Assembly: GCA_900169235.1 (NCBI GenBank) | Contig: FWCC01000068.1 | Coordinates: 1-64,000, forward strand | DNA length: 64,000 nucleotides | Reading direction: 5' to 3' | DNA from: Zarea fungicola | Taxonomy: Eukaryota; Ascomycota; Sordariomycetes; Hypocreales; Cordycipitaceae | Shown here: one piece after another, positions 1 to 10,554 of the stretch | How positions within the stretch are numbered: position 1 is the stretch's first letter | How the letters are laid out: each line of letters begins with the position of its first letter | Program-made: the position numbers and the translations under genes | The notes under the pieces: generated by a model | Database searches by the model: none | The model's input: the letters and a program-made list of their open reading frames with translations, nothing else | Told to the model about the DNA's origin: nothing

Positions 1-1185
1 GGTTTTTTTGTCACCCACATGCGCCCTACCGTTGAAGACCCGAATGTAAAATTTTCAAACTTATCAATCAGTGATTGTCAAACTGTGGCGCACCAGCTCC
101 AGAACCGACCCTTGCTAATCAGATCGTTATATCCAATCACAGCAGTCTATGTAACGCCTCCTCAGCGCCCCTCTGCGCTAAGAATAAGTAAAGTTGCGGG
201 AAAAAACTGCATTTTGCTATAACCATCTTTTCAGGCTTGTCATGAAGCTTTTTGGTCACCTGCTCCATCCTGGTTTTTTTTTTTTTGGTTCGCTTGCTTC
301 CAGTGTCTCTTTTGCGCGCCGCTCGGCTTGTCATGTCATGTCCCAGGCTGTGGCTGCTGACTGGGCTGGGCAAACCACTGCAGGTCGCACAGGTGCATGT
401 CAGTTGTGTGTCGATCCAATGCAACATGGATCACAGCTTTGCTCTCAGTAGCAAACCGTAGCACTAAAAGAAAAGGGAAAAAAAATAGCCTGGAATCGGG
501 CCATCAGCCGCCCACCTCTGCATGAAACCCCGCTTCAAGCTGATTGAAGCGGTTCAACAATTCACCCGCCGGTTCATCTCCGCCTCAGAAATTTGACATT
601 TCCCTCATGAAGTGCATTCCAAATTTTATCCTTGTCTCTGCATCAAGATCCAGCAAGAGTACTTGAAGCTCCTGTATTTTCTCGTCTCCATCATTTCTCG
701 TATCCTATGTACCGGCCTTGCCCGTTGCCGCGGCTTTTCCAGCTGATGTGCCCTAAAAAGCCACACTCAAATATAACCAAACGCCACTCCCCAGTAGCTC
801 CTTCCTCGGAGGGGTCCAGTCCACCATAAAAACAGCCCACTAATTTTTTTTTGTCAAGCTCCCCTGCAACTTGCCCCATCGGGCAGCTCCAGCCACTGAC
901 CTCTCGGCGCTCGCTGCATGGTACTAGGTATGGTGCATGGTCCATCTCTTTACCCAGCTTGTCCCGGCTTGGCCTGGCCATCGCGCTGCGACTGTCTTTG
1001 CCTCTAGGTCTGATTGGAACCATAACCGGACGGCTTGCAGCTCACCCTCCACTCTCTCTCTTCCTTGATCCTTCTCAAAAGCACTTGGTTTACCTTTTCT
1101 GCATCATTCATCTGCGCGGCTTTGCCAACGTTTTAACTAGCCCAGCAAACGTCTTGCATACTTATAAACGGGTGGTAAAAACGTC
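1..1185. other. gene-free stretch, upstream side of the ferroxidase gene
   Basis: I see no supported gene here. Open frames are short and lack any recognisable family signature. The right part is the promoter side of the multicopper oxidase. A TATAAA motif lies at 1163-1168, only about 20 nt before the start codon, and pyrimidine-rich runs are scattered through the region. I looked for the extended iron-responsive GATA site ATCWGATAA and its complement and did not see an exact copy. Confidence 0.6.
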
Positions 1186-3194
1186 ATGGCACCTCTTGTC
1201 AAGGCGGCTGTTGCCGCTACTCTGCTCAGCATCGCGTCTGCGGCAACCGTCACCCATGATTTCAACATCACCTGGGTCACAGCCAATCCAGACGGGATGC
1301 AGCCTCGTCCCGTCATTGGCATCAACGGCCAATGGCCCATCCCTCGCCTCGAGGTCGACATTGGCGACCGTCTTGTCATCAATGTCAACAACCAGCTCGG
1401 CAACCAGTCCACCTCGCTGCATTTCCACGGCCTCTTCCTGAACGGCTCCTCGCTCATGGATGGTCCTACTGGTGTCACTCAGTGCGGTATTCCTCCCGGC
1501 TCGTCCTTTACTTACAACTTCACCGTCGACCAGCCTGGCACATACTGGTATCATTCCCACAACAATGCCCAGTATCCCGACGGTTTGCGCGGCCCGCTTA
1601 TTGTCAATGACAAGGACTTCCCCTACAAGAGCCAGGTTGACGAGGAGCGCATTCTCACCCTCTCTGACTGGTACCATGATCAGATGGCGGATCTTCTTCC
1701 CGCCTTCATCAACAAGGGCAACCCAACCGGTGCCGAGCCTGTCCCCAAAGCTGCTCTCATGAATGAGACCCAGGATCTGGTCCTGCCTGTTCAGCCGGGT
1801 AAGACGTATCTGTTCCGTGTCATCAACATTGGCGCATTTGCAGGACAGTATCTCTGGATCGAGGGTCACACCATGCAGATTGTCGAGGTCGATGGCGCCT
1901 ACACCAAGACTGCCCCAGCTGAGATGATCTACATCTCGGCTGCTCAGCGTGTCAGCTTCCTCCTGACCACCAAGAACGATACCTCTGCCAACTTTCCCAT
2001 TGTCGCATCCATGGACACAGTGAGTCCCCTTCTTTCGCTTCTTGCCCCGGTTTCACATCCAACAACCAGTACTGACAATGACTTCTTAGACCCTTTTTGA
2101 TGTGCTTCCCGATGACCTGAACTACAACAGCACTGGCTGGCTCAGCTACGACTCGAGCAAGCCCAACCCGAAGCCTGCCCTCGTGGACAGCCTAGATCCC
2201 TTTGACGACATGACGCTGGTGCCTTATGACGAGCAGCCGCTGCTTCCTGCTCCCCATCGCACTGTCGAGCTCGATGTCATCATGGACAACCTCGGCGATG
2301 GTGCCAACTACGCCTTCTTCAATAACATTACCTACAAGATGCCCAAGGTACCCACCCTCTACACCGTCCTGTCCAGCGGCGATCAGGCTACCAACCCGAC
2401 CATCTACGGCGAGTACACGCACCCTTTTGTCCTCGAGAAGGACGAGATTGTCCAGATTGTCGTCAACAACTTGGACACGGGCCGCCACCCTTTCCATCTC
2501 CACGGTCACCAGTTCCAGGCTATTCACCGCTCCGCCGAGGACGGTGGCACCTTTGAGAGCGAAAACATTACAGAGTCGGACTTTGTCCAAGTGCCTATGC
2601 GTCGCGACACACTCGTCCTGTATCCCACTGGCAACATCGTACTGCGCTTCAAGGCAAACAATCCTGGTGTCTGGCTGTTCCATTGCCACATTGAGTGGCA
2701 CGTTGCCTCTGGTCTCATTGCGACCTTTGTCGAGGCCCCATTGGACATTCAGAAGCAGTTTTCCGTTCCTCGGGGTCACCTGGATGTCTGCGCCGCGTCT
2801 GGCGTGGCCACTACCGGCAATGCTGCCGGTAACACGAAGGACTTGCTGGATCTCACGGGACAAAATACCCCTCCCAAGCCCCTTCCCGCTGGGTAAGTTT
2901 GCTCTCCAAGGAACCTACACCCTTTATTAAAAGCTAATCGTTACTAGATTCACCACACGTGGTATCATTGCCTTGGTGTTTAGCTGCATCACTGGTGCCC
3001 TGGGTGTCTGTGTTGTCGCATGGTATGGCATGTCGGCGCCGGCCAAGATCAGCCACCAAGAGCCACTTGTAGGGGATGCGAGCAATGCTCGTGGGCACGA
3101 TGTGACATCTTCCTCTGGTGCCGGTGCTGCCAACGCTACTCAGAACGCTGCACCAGCTGCAGAAACGACTGGAGCGGAGGTAAGATCGAGCTGA
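1186..3194 (+). CDS. fet3: iron transport multicopper oxidase (Fet3-type ferroxidase)
   Basis: Exons are 1186-2019, 2090-2892 and 2948-3194, giving 627 residues; introns are 70 and 55 nt with good GT-AG ends. The first ~20 residues form a signal peptide. Three cupredoxin domains carry the four copper-binding blocks: HFHG (about 79-82), WYHSH (about 121-125), HPFHLHGH (about 410) and HCHIEWH (about 476). Near residue 184 the protein has GAEPVP, matching the GAEPIP segment that holds the iron-oxidising Glu185 of yeast Fet3. The last exon encodes a hydrophobic segment (about 550-575) followed by a short Ser/Ala-rich tail, so the enzyme should be plasma-membrane anchored with its catalytic part outside. 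By family, Fet3 oxidises Fe(II) and passes it to the permease Ftr1. No Ftr1 gene is visible in the window. The membrane anchor argues against an ordinary secreted laccase. Confidence 0.9.
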
Positions 3195-5220
3195 TAGAAA
3201 TATATACCCATGGCTTTGTGGTGGAAAGGAGATTTTTGTAATGGTTGAAGAGTGATTAAAAATGTTTGTACAGACTGGATAGCACATGAATAATGACGAG
3301 CCTATTGTCTTTTCACATCCATTATCATGGTGTGTGAGTGAATATGTGCGAGTATATGATCAGTGATGTGGTGGGGGTGACGGTGTCAATTCATAGTCAT
3401 TGTAAGCACAGTGAACAGATACCCAAGGGATTGAATGCAAAGAGTTCAAAGCATAAAACAGAAATAGGGGAGCGGGAGAATATTTAGGACGAGAGAAGGG
3501 GGGAAACAATTTGATTGACGTCGCGTTTCGAACCGTAGACGACGCATGATCATGAGCGCTGGAAAAGTTGAATGTGAAAAGTGTTTATAACCAACTTGAA
3601 CAGGGAGAATACAAAAGTAACAGGTTCAGTGCAGGAAGCAAAAAAAGAAAAGACAAAAAAGTTTAGCAATTGCACGTTTCGATCGTGCGACTAATTGATG
3701 TTAGAGTTGATGCTCGGATGGTTAACCAAGACCTATGGTGTAGACGTACCCTCCGGGTTATGAGCCCGGCGCTGGTATTGAGTTAGTACACCTGCTGCCA
3801 CATTGTGGATCTGCTGGGTTTATTTACCGCTTCCACTGCGCCAAATTGCTTTGATGCTTAAATGCTGATGCATTTGTTGGATACACAGACAAGTTAATTA
3901 GCCTTATAAAGGTGCCTTGTGATTCTGTGTGACTCACACAAGGTTTTGGGTGGAAACTTTTGTGTGCTTGGCCCGCTTAAGTTGTGGATGCTCTCTTGCA
4001 CACGAGCAACAATATTACAAGACTTTAGCAGTGTAAATATTCTATTTAACATTTTTTGGAACATAGTTTTTCATGTAACAACTTGTATATATGTATGGTT
4101 CCAATCTTTAAATCACGATGTCTGTCTGGAAGAGTACAACTAGGAATGGGATGAGAATGATCAAGCAAGAGGGCTCTTGATGCCCTCCCCGCTTGCACGG
4201 CCCACCACAAGACCGAAGGTAGGTGGTGGGTAAAGTGCCACGAGTTGCGCAACCCTCCTAACCTATACATGAAAAAGATACTTAAACATGGAAGCAAGTC
4301 ATGCAGGAAATCCAGAAAAACATCACGATGCGCTGTAATAGTTGTAGTAATGGTGGGTACGTCAAGTGATTGGGAGATGGCTGCATTCATATGCCATCTC
4401 CTGGGGTTAGCTTGTTGAGGTGGAAAGTTACAGAGATGTGCATGAACAGGTCAACTGAAAGTAATGTATGCTATGCTCATGAACCATCGATTAGAATTTA
4501 TCAACTTTACATTCTACAAATTTTAACTTAAACAAAGGACAAAACAACTCCAACTTTGCCAGATCACATTTTTCAAACTTTTCAAACTGACATTCATAAT
4601 GCGAATTATATAAAGAGCCGAACAATTTGAAGCCCAACAACATTCTTGCAATGCCACCCTCTCAAGCTCCTATGAGCTTCTGGTATCACTAATATACATG
4701 CATGTATGCTATCAAACAGATGGTTTGAGCTGAACACACATCCAAAAAGCCAAAGGTAAAAAAGATCCCACCCAAAAAAAGGCCCATGAAAAACGAAAAC
4801 TCTAAAAGACGCGCAAAATAAGCAATAAAAAAACCACCGATAAATCTCATACCGCTTTTTCTTCTCTTGCGAGAACTCATTTCAATCATTTCTCTTCCAT
4901 CATTCTTGCTTTGCAAGCCATAAGCCAAAGGGGCAGGGTAAAAGATTTACACAGAAGCAGAGGTGAAAAAAGAGATGGAACACATACTCAGCCAAAGAAT
5001 GGTTCTTCAGCCTCGCAGAGGCCTTTTCTCCAGACATCTGTTCTCCGATCTATTTTCCCAAACAAAAAAAAAGAGACACAAATGGTCAGCTTGAACATGA
5101 TACACACTTTTTTCTTCTTCTTTTTCAAACAAGTAAAGAAATCAATTCGCATGGGCAGTTTTATGCTCAATGACAGCTCCCCCACGCTCTACAAGAAAAA
5201 GAAATGGGGGGGTTAACTCT
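3195..5220. other. gene-free stretch between two convergent genes
   Basis: This 2 kb region separates the 3' ends of the ferroxidase (+) and the Zn2Cys6 factor (-). I see no coding region with family support. It holds tRNA-like hairpins near 3672-3769, described separately, and homopolymer A/T runs between 4990 and 5210. Confidence 0.5.
3672..3769 (-). other. tRNA(Met)-like hairpins, probably a decayed tRNA
   Basis: On the minus strand, 3769-3753 forms a perfect 5-bp anticodon-type stem (CCGGG/CCCGG) with the 7-nt loop CTCATAA, that is a CAT anticodon preceded by T33. Downstream, 3688-3672 forms a 5-bp stem (GCACG/CGTGC) with loop ATCGAAA, which resembles the T-loop of initiator tRNA(Met). 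The two arms lie about 64 nt apart instead of the usual ~5, and no good D-arm is present. A functional tRNA is therefore unlikely. A decayed or rearranged copy, or chance hairpins, fit better. Confidence 0.2.
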
Positions 5221-7719
5221 TCAACCGAGCTCCCAGGACTCACCCCATAGCTCATTCAAATTGATGCCTAGCAGCTCTAGGCTCGGATCGAGGTTGAAGG
5301 GCTGCGTGGCATCGCCATTGCTCATGAGCCACGGCGTAGCGGCAGCGTCGAGAGGCACGGTCGGCAACGACGGCGTAAACGTAAATGGCGTGACGGTCTG
5401 CAATGATTCTACTGTTAGCTTCTTCTTCTGCTGCTGCTGCTGCAATTCCTTTTGCGACATGGGCTGCATCTGATGGTGAGTATAATATACCTTGGCTCTG
5501 TCCGGCACATCTAGCGGCAGACCGCTGCTCGTTCCATTGGTGACCATGGGCGGAGGCATCGCCATGCCGACCTCGGCCAGTTGGCTCGACGACGTGGGCG
5601 GCTCCTGGTTCGCCAGCAGGCGGTAGTGGAGGTTGACAAAGCGCTCCGCCGACGACGACTTGGCCACCTCGGAGGGCTTGGTGCCGAGATGCGCCTCGAG
5701 CAAGCCCAGCGCGGCGCACATGATGGAGTAGCCCCACGGCTCGTTGTTACCGCAGCGCAGCAGCCGGTCCTCTTTCATGGAGAGGCACTTTTCAATCAGC
5801 TTGAGTGTGTGGTGCGAGTTGATCATAATCATGTTGGTCGACCCGCGGGGCTGCAGCATGGTCACGCTGCACAGGTTTATGGCCGTCGTCAGTGCGTCCT
5901 CGCGCAGGAAGTTGAGCGCGCGGATCCCCTGCTCGTAGAGCTTGTCGTGGAGGAGCACAATGTCGCGCGCTGCGTTGTAGTAGATGATTTCCGAGTACTG
6001 GTACTTGGAGTTTTGCTTCCGTAGCTTCAAGTAAGGCTGGTGCAGCGGGATGATGTACTGGCGTAGTTGCACGTGCAGAAGCGTGTAGGCGATGAGCGGA
6101 TTCTTCTTTGTCTTGGTGGGATCGACGTTGGTGTCCCAGGAAGGGAGCGCATCGATTTCCTGCGTCAGGTCGTTGGTATAGCGAATGACTTGGTCATAGT
6201 CGATATCGGATGTCGGGCCCGTGAGCAGGCGGCTGAGTTCCAGGCGCAATGGCAGACTCTGTCGGGCCAGGTTCTGAAATGAGGAGTATGTGTACTCTTT
6301 GGGAGGCTTGGAGGGCGGAAGTTCCGTTGTGTTCTCGTCAAAGTCGTCGTCATCCAAATTGCGCGGTGGGCTGGTATCGTAGTGCAGTTGGCTCAGCAGG
6401 GTGGGCAAGCCATGATCAAACGATGCCTGCATGTCGAATTCCTGTATCGTAGTCCAGATTCTGCGGCGCATCTCCTGGTTGTATATTGTAATCTTATTGG
6501 CCATGTGGCTCGGCTCGCGGTGCAAGCCGACGGCGATGCCGTTTTGAATCAGGGCCCCAGCGCCAGTCCAGAAACGCTTCTTCTTGTATGTATTGACGCG
6601 CTTGGCGAGGTAGAGTAGGCAAGCCACTTGATAATGGATAAGTCGCCTGTGCTTCTGGCTCTGGTTGCTGTGCCACTCGTCGGCCGATTTGATCCACTTC
6701 TCTGCGCAGTGACGCGCACTGGACATCATGCCTACAAACTTGAGGCTTGGATGTGTGTGTACTGTGGTGGTAACGGCCAGCATTGCGAGGAGCAGGGCCG
6801 TAAAGGCGGCATAGCGCTTGGTGGAGCCAGGAAGCCAGTACGCTTCGTACTCTTTCTTGAACGTGGGAATATGCACAATACGGTGAATCTGTTCGAACTG
6901 GTCAAGATAAATGTCGACGAGAATATCTGTCTCTTCCTTGCTTGGTAGTAATGCTTCGAGCTCCAGATCTGGCTGATCAAACATGATCTCACGGTCCTCC
7001 TGACGTCGCTTACGATCCTTGCGGTCGTGAATGATGACCGGGCGGAGCCACTCGTCTGCCGTCTCCCGCATAAACGGACAGAGGCCTGTCAGCTCGACAA
7101 AGGCCATGCTGGCATTGTGCGGGCCAAAGTAGCGTGTGCGGAAGCCCTTGCCGCGGAAGAATCGCAGCTCGACCTTCTCATCCGAGGCGTTGGTGGCGTC
7201 GATGCATTCCTGCACTTCGGGTCGTGGAGCATTGGGGTCGGCGTGTGATGGTGTGGTCTCGTCCTTTTGGGTGGCGGGGGAGTTGGTGCCGGCAATAGTA
7301 CTGCCGTCAAACGAGGCGGAGGCACCGGGTCGGAGGAGCTGTGTTTTGAGCTGCGCAATTTCGAGCTCGAGGCGGCGAATGCGGTCGTGGTCCTGGCGGA
7401 GGACGTCCGGATCACGGGAAGCGAAGCCGGCAACAGCATCGGCGAGCCCAAACCGGCGGGAATCGAGCTGGGCGAACTGGGGAGGGATGCCGGCGGAGGC
7501 GTTGACGACCTCACCGGTGCGAGACTCGTAGGAGCAACGGTCTGGCGTGCCGCTCTTGATGCACCGCTCGCAGGGGAAGCCACGGTCGCAGGAGAGCTTA
7601 CGGCGACGGCATTCGAGGCAGCTGAGCCTCACACGCTGTCTTTTGCGCGCGGGGGGCTGGCCGGAATGGCTCCGGTTGGACTCGTTATCGGAATCTGGGG
7701 AATCGCTGCGATCAGACAT
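5221..7719 (-). CDS. Zn2Cys6 fungal-specific transcription factor
   Basis: Intronless frame of 832 residues. The binuclear zinc cluster is at residues 34-62 (C34-x2-C37-x6-C44-x5-C50-x2-C53-x8-C62), preceded by a basic stretch (PPARKRQRVR). A heptad-like linker and coiled-coil segment (about 109-132) suggests dimerisation. The central part, about residues 250-620, is the fungal-specific transcription factor domain, with the typical region around 'RRRIWTTIQEFD'. The C-terminus has a Gln run followed by Lys residues (QQQQQKKK) and ends in an acidic/hydrophobic tail that could activate transcription. Family knowledge says such proteins are nuclear regulators, but the target pathway cannot be read from sequence. 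No biosynthetic cluster adjoins it, so I do not assign a role. The start is the first ATG of the frame, with a Ser/Asp-rich N-terminus before the zinc cluster. Confidence 0.9.
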   Translation of the reverse strand: MSDRSDSPDSDNESNRSHSGQPPARKRQRVRLSCLECRRRKLSCDRGFPCERCIKSGTPDRCSYESRTGEVVNASAGIPPQFAQLDSRRFGLADAVAGFASRDPDVLRQDHDRIRRLELEIAQLKTQLLRPGASASFDGSTIAGTNSPATQKDETTPSHADPNAPRPEVQECIDATNASDEKVELRFFRGKGFRTRYFGPHNASMAFVELTGLCPFMRETADEWLRPVIIHDRKDRKRRQEDREIMFDQPDLELEALLPSKEETDILVDIYLDQFEQIHRIVHIPTFKKEYEAYWLPGSTKRYAAFTALLLAMLAVTTTVHTHPSLKFVGMMSSARHCAEKWIKSADEWHSNQSQKHRRLIHYQVACLLYLAKRVNTYKKKRFWTGAGALIQNGIAVGLHREPSHMANKITIYNQEMRRRIWTTIQEFDMQASFDHGLPTLLSQLHYDTSPPRNLDDDDFDENTTELPPSKPPKEYTYSSFQNLARQSLPLRLELSRLLTGPTSDIDYDQVIRYTNDLTQEIDALPSWDTNVDPTKTKKNPLIAYTLLHVQLRQYIIPLHQPYLKLRKQNSKYQYSEIIYYNAARDIVLLHDKLYEQGIRALNFLREDALTTAINLCSVTMLQPRGSTNMIMINSHHTLKLIEKCLSMKEDRLLRCGNNEPWGYSIMCAALGLLEAHLGTKPSEVAKSSSAERFVNLHYRLLANQEPPTSSSQLAEVGMAMPPPMVTNGTSSGLPLDVPDRAKVYYTHHQMQPMSQKELQQQQQKKKLTVESLQTVTPFTFTPSLPTVPLDAAATPWLMSNGDATQPFNLDPSLELLGINLNELWGESWELG

Positions 7720-9744
7720 TTTGGCTGTCTTGTCGTCTTTCGGTCGTTGTCGAAGCTATCGATTGCAGTTGGACAAAAAGGCAGTCGGAATCACGACATT
7801 TGATGATAAAAGGGGGCCTCGGGATGTGCGTGTGCGTGGTGAGCAGTTTGCTGGGGGGAGGCGTGGCAGGGTGAGGGACGTCGGGGCTGGCAAGTTTTTT
7901 GGGCGTTTGGGCCGGCTGCAACGGCCGGAGGGGCTGAGTGGTTTGTCTGAATGGGTTGGCTCAATTTTTTATCAATCTGATCTGATAAAGAATATTGTAG
8001 AAAACTTTGCGCCGAGCTGGTTCGCTGTTACCGCCGAGCTGAAATCCGAGCTGCAGTGGCCCACCAGGCTTTTTCTTTCTGCCTTCACTGGCCTGGTAGC
8101 GTTCTGCACTGGTCTTTTAGTGGGTTTAACCCGCGGGGCCTATTGTTTAAGCCTGGTGAACGACTCGGAGGCCGAGTTGCTTTGTAAGTCGGCGGCGACA
8201 GATTCCTTGTCTCCACTGTAACGCATCCATAGTAGAAAGGCACGCGACTCCAGCCAGTTCATCGCCATCGCCGTGTACCTATAAAGCGCCTTTGTCTGCC
8301 GGTTCACGGTACCTGTGACGGAGCACTCCGATCGTAACATTACGTTTCGGTCACTTGGAACAGCCTTGTCAAGTTAAGAACCAAGGCTTGTCTAGACTTG
8401 GGCGGGTTCTCCTAACCAATGGCACAATTGCCTCCATAGACAGCATCCTTCGCATGCTGCCAAGATTTCCACACTATTCTACCGGTATACATATATTACG
8501 CGCTCGCATGTAGTCACACCATTAAGCATTGTATTTGCCAACTAATAAGTCCTCGAGCATCTCTTAAATCGCTTGCCACCTGTAAGTGTCTCTAGGATTG
8601 CGTCAACGGAGTCTTGCACACAGAGCACGAGTATGAGAGCTGGCCCGCTATTTAAGACTCAGAAGCCGTCTTTCCTCGAAACCCACAATAGGCTATTCGA
8701 GGAGATTTGCAGTCTGACTCACCGCTAGTAGCTATTTATTCGGCTTCTTGGCCGGTGGTACCTGGGGCCGAAGACCGACTCCGTGATGAGACGCGGAAGT
8801 GTGATCAACTAATATAGGAAACTAACCCTGCCACGCCTGCGCGCGGTAATAGCTCGCTCTTTCTAGCCTAGTTCGCTCTAGATGATGTTGCTGGGGCACT
8901 TGAAATCAAAGAGAGCTATTGTGAATGCCCCAGCAGCCCTAACCGTCCAGCCTCCGCCCGCTTGGACCAGCACGATTCTAAAATGGAGTATACTCGCATG
9001 TCTTTGATGTGGCGCACCATGTCGCTATTAAACAACGTCAAAAAGGATCAAGTGGAAGTGGAGCATCTGTCTACAGAGGTTTCCCTTCTGATTATTGAAT
9101 TGAGGCTTTTGTTGTCACTTGCATATTCGTGCTCATATGCCATTGGGCGACGCAGCATACAAGTCATTCAACCATGTAGGCCAACTTTGTTCTTGACTAA
9201 TAAGTCATGCCAGTAGTTTAGTGACTAGCGATGACATGCTCGAGCTACTCTCTCACTGAAGTGAAATAGAGGACAGTGACCTTATTATGGTTTATCTAAG
9301 GAGTACAGACGAAACATGGATTAAATGCTATAGCAAATATGTAAAAATGATTTGCTAACAACTGGTACAACATTGTATTCGGACAGCCCACTCACGGCTC
9401 TTTTATGGCTGCTTCGCCAAACAATCCTCGTCAGTTTGATCCCATCCCACGACAAATACATTTTAATACTAGATTAAATTAAAGCTCACAGCTCACTAAC
9501 ATTGATATGATTTCTACTGTGAGTCACGGTCAAGTTCTTACTCGTTTATGTACTTTTAATAGTCTCATCCTCAGCTTACAGCCACATGCGGGTGCCTACC
9601 CCACTCCCAACCAAGCTCAGGAGCCAGCTTCTGCATCACCATCAGAATCCACGCAAACGAGCCTCACTGGTGCAGCGCCATACCTCTGCATGCTCTCAAT
9701 AATATCTATATATAAATTAAACGCCTGTAACTTATTTCCCCATC
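7720..9744. other. gene-free stretch between divergent genes
   Basis: This 2 kb region lies between the start of the Zn2Cys6 factor (-) and the DUF2470 gene (+), so it should hold both promoters. Long plus-strand frames crossing 7547-8221 are antisense shadows of the zinc-cluster gene that run on into GC-rich flank. From about 8500 to 9500 the DNA becomes AT-richer, and I see no coding or RNA signature. Confidence 0.5.
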
Positions 9745-10416
9745 ATGGCCGCCAATGATGAAGAAAGCGCCCGCAAAGACAGAATCATATCCCACATGAA
9801 CCGCGACCACACGCGCGAGATGAGCCACTACCTCCAGCACTACAACAGTCTCTCCAAGCGGCAGGCCGCCCGGCCCTCCCTCCGCGACATCTCCCTCGAC
9901 GCCCTGCACATTCGCGCCGGTGGTTTCAACCATACCGTGCCCTTTGTCCCGCCCCTTGCCAGCTGGGCCGACGCCCGCCCACGGCTCGTGGAGATGGACG
10001 GCATCGCGCGCGGCGCCCTCGGCGTCAGCGACATCGTCATTACCACGTACGCGCCCCCCCGGCCCGCTCACTGCATCGTCTTGTTCGCCGTCAGCTTCTA
10101 CTTCTTCAGCGCCGCGTCGCTGCCGTGGCTGGTGCCTGGGACGGGTGCGTGGGCGCTTCTGGACTGGGCGTTTCCGGGCGGGGCGGCCATGTTTCGCTGG
10201 CTGGTCAAGACCATCTTCTTCCCCGTGCTTGCTATTCATGTGGGCGAGGCCTACTTTCTGGATCGTCTGCGTCTGAGCCGCCACGGAATTGAACGATGGA
10301 GCACCACTTGGCTGCTGTGGCAGGTCAGCTGTTTCTTGGAGGGCTACAACGTTTGGGTCCGGTTTGACGAGTTGGTGGCTGAGAAGCAGAAGCAAAAGGA
10401 TGCCAAGAAGCATTGA
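9745..10416 (+). CDS. DUF2470-domain integral membrane protein
   Basis: Intronless, 223 residues. The N-terminal ~85 residues match the DUF2470 pattern, beginning with an HMNRDH motif (about 18-23) and including helices typical of the domain. DUF2470 is otherwise found attached to haem-oxygenase-like and flavin-split-barrel proteins. The C-terminal half holds three hydrophobic segments, roughly residues 110-132, 150-172 and 188-205, and a final Lys-rich tail (KQKQKDAKKH). So the soluble domain appears fused to a small multi-pass membrane module. The basic tail could act as an ER retrieval signal, which is inference. It converges on the recQ-like gene with 138 nt between stop codons. Its biochemical role is unknown. 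Confidence 0.75.
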   Translation: MAANDEESARKDRIISHMNRDHTREMSHYLQHYNSLSKRQAARPSLRDISLDALHIRAGGFNHTVPFVPPLASWADARPRLVEMDGIARGALGVSDIVITTYAPPRPAHCIVLFAVSFYFFSAASLPWLVPGTGAWALLDWAFPGGAAMFRWLVKTIFFPVLAIHVGEAYFLDRLRLSRHGIERWSTTWLLWQVSCFLEGYNVWVRFDELVAEKQKQKDAKKH

Positions 10417-10554
10417 GCACGGAGAGGGGGCGGTTATTCCCTACCTAGTCTTTCGTTGCATAACAATATTTACATGGGTTGGTGTGTTCATCGTGACCAT
10501 CCCTTTGATCGTACATGTCAATTAGAGTATTTGTCTGTCTTCCTCTCCGCCGTT

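Noticed and set aside
3520..3560. A TTCGAA-containing segment with CATGATCATG palindrome as a second tRNA
   Set aside because: The putative T-stem and anticodon stem do not pair, and no acceptor stem is visible.
7547..8221. A 224-codon plus-strand frame running out of the Zn2Cys6 gene into its upstream region
   Set aside because: Most of it is antisense or flanking GC-rich DNA. The extension has no family signature or good start context.
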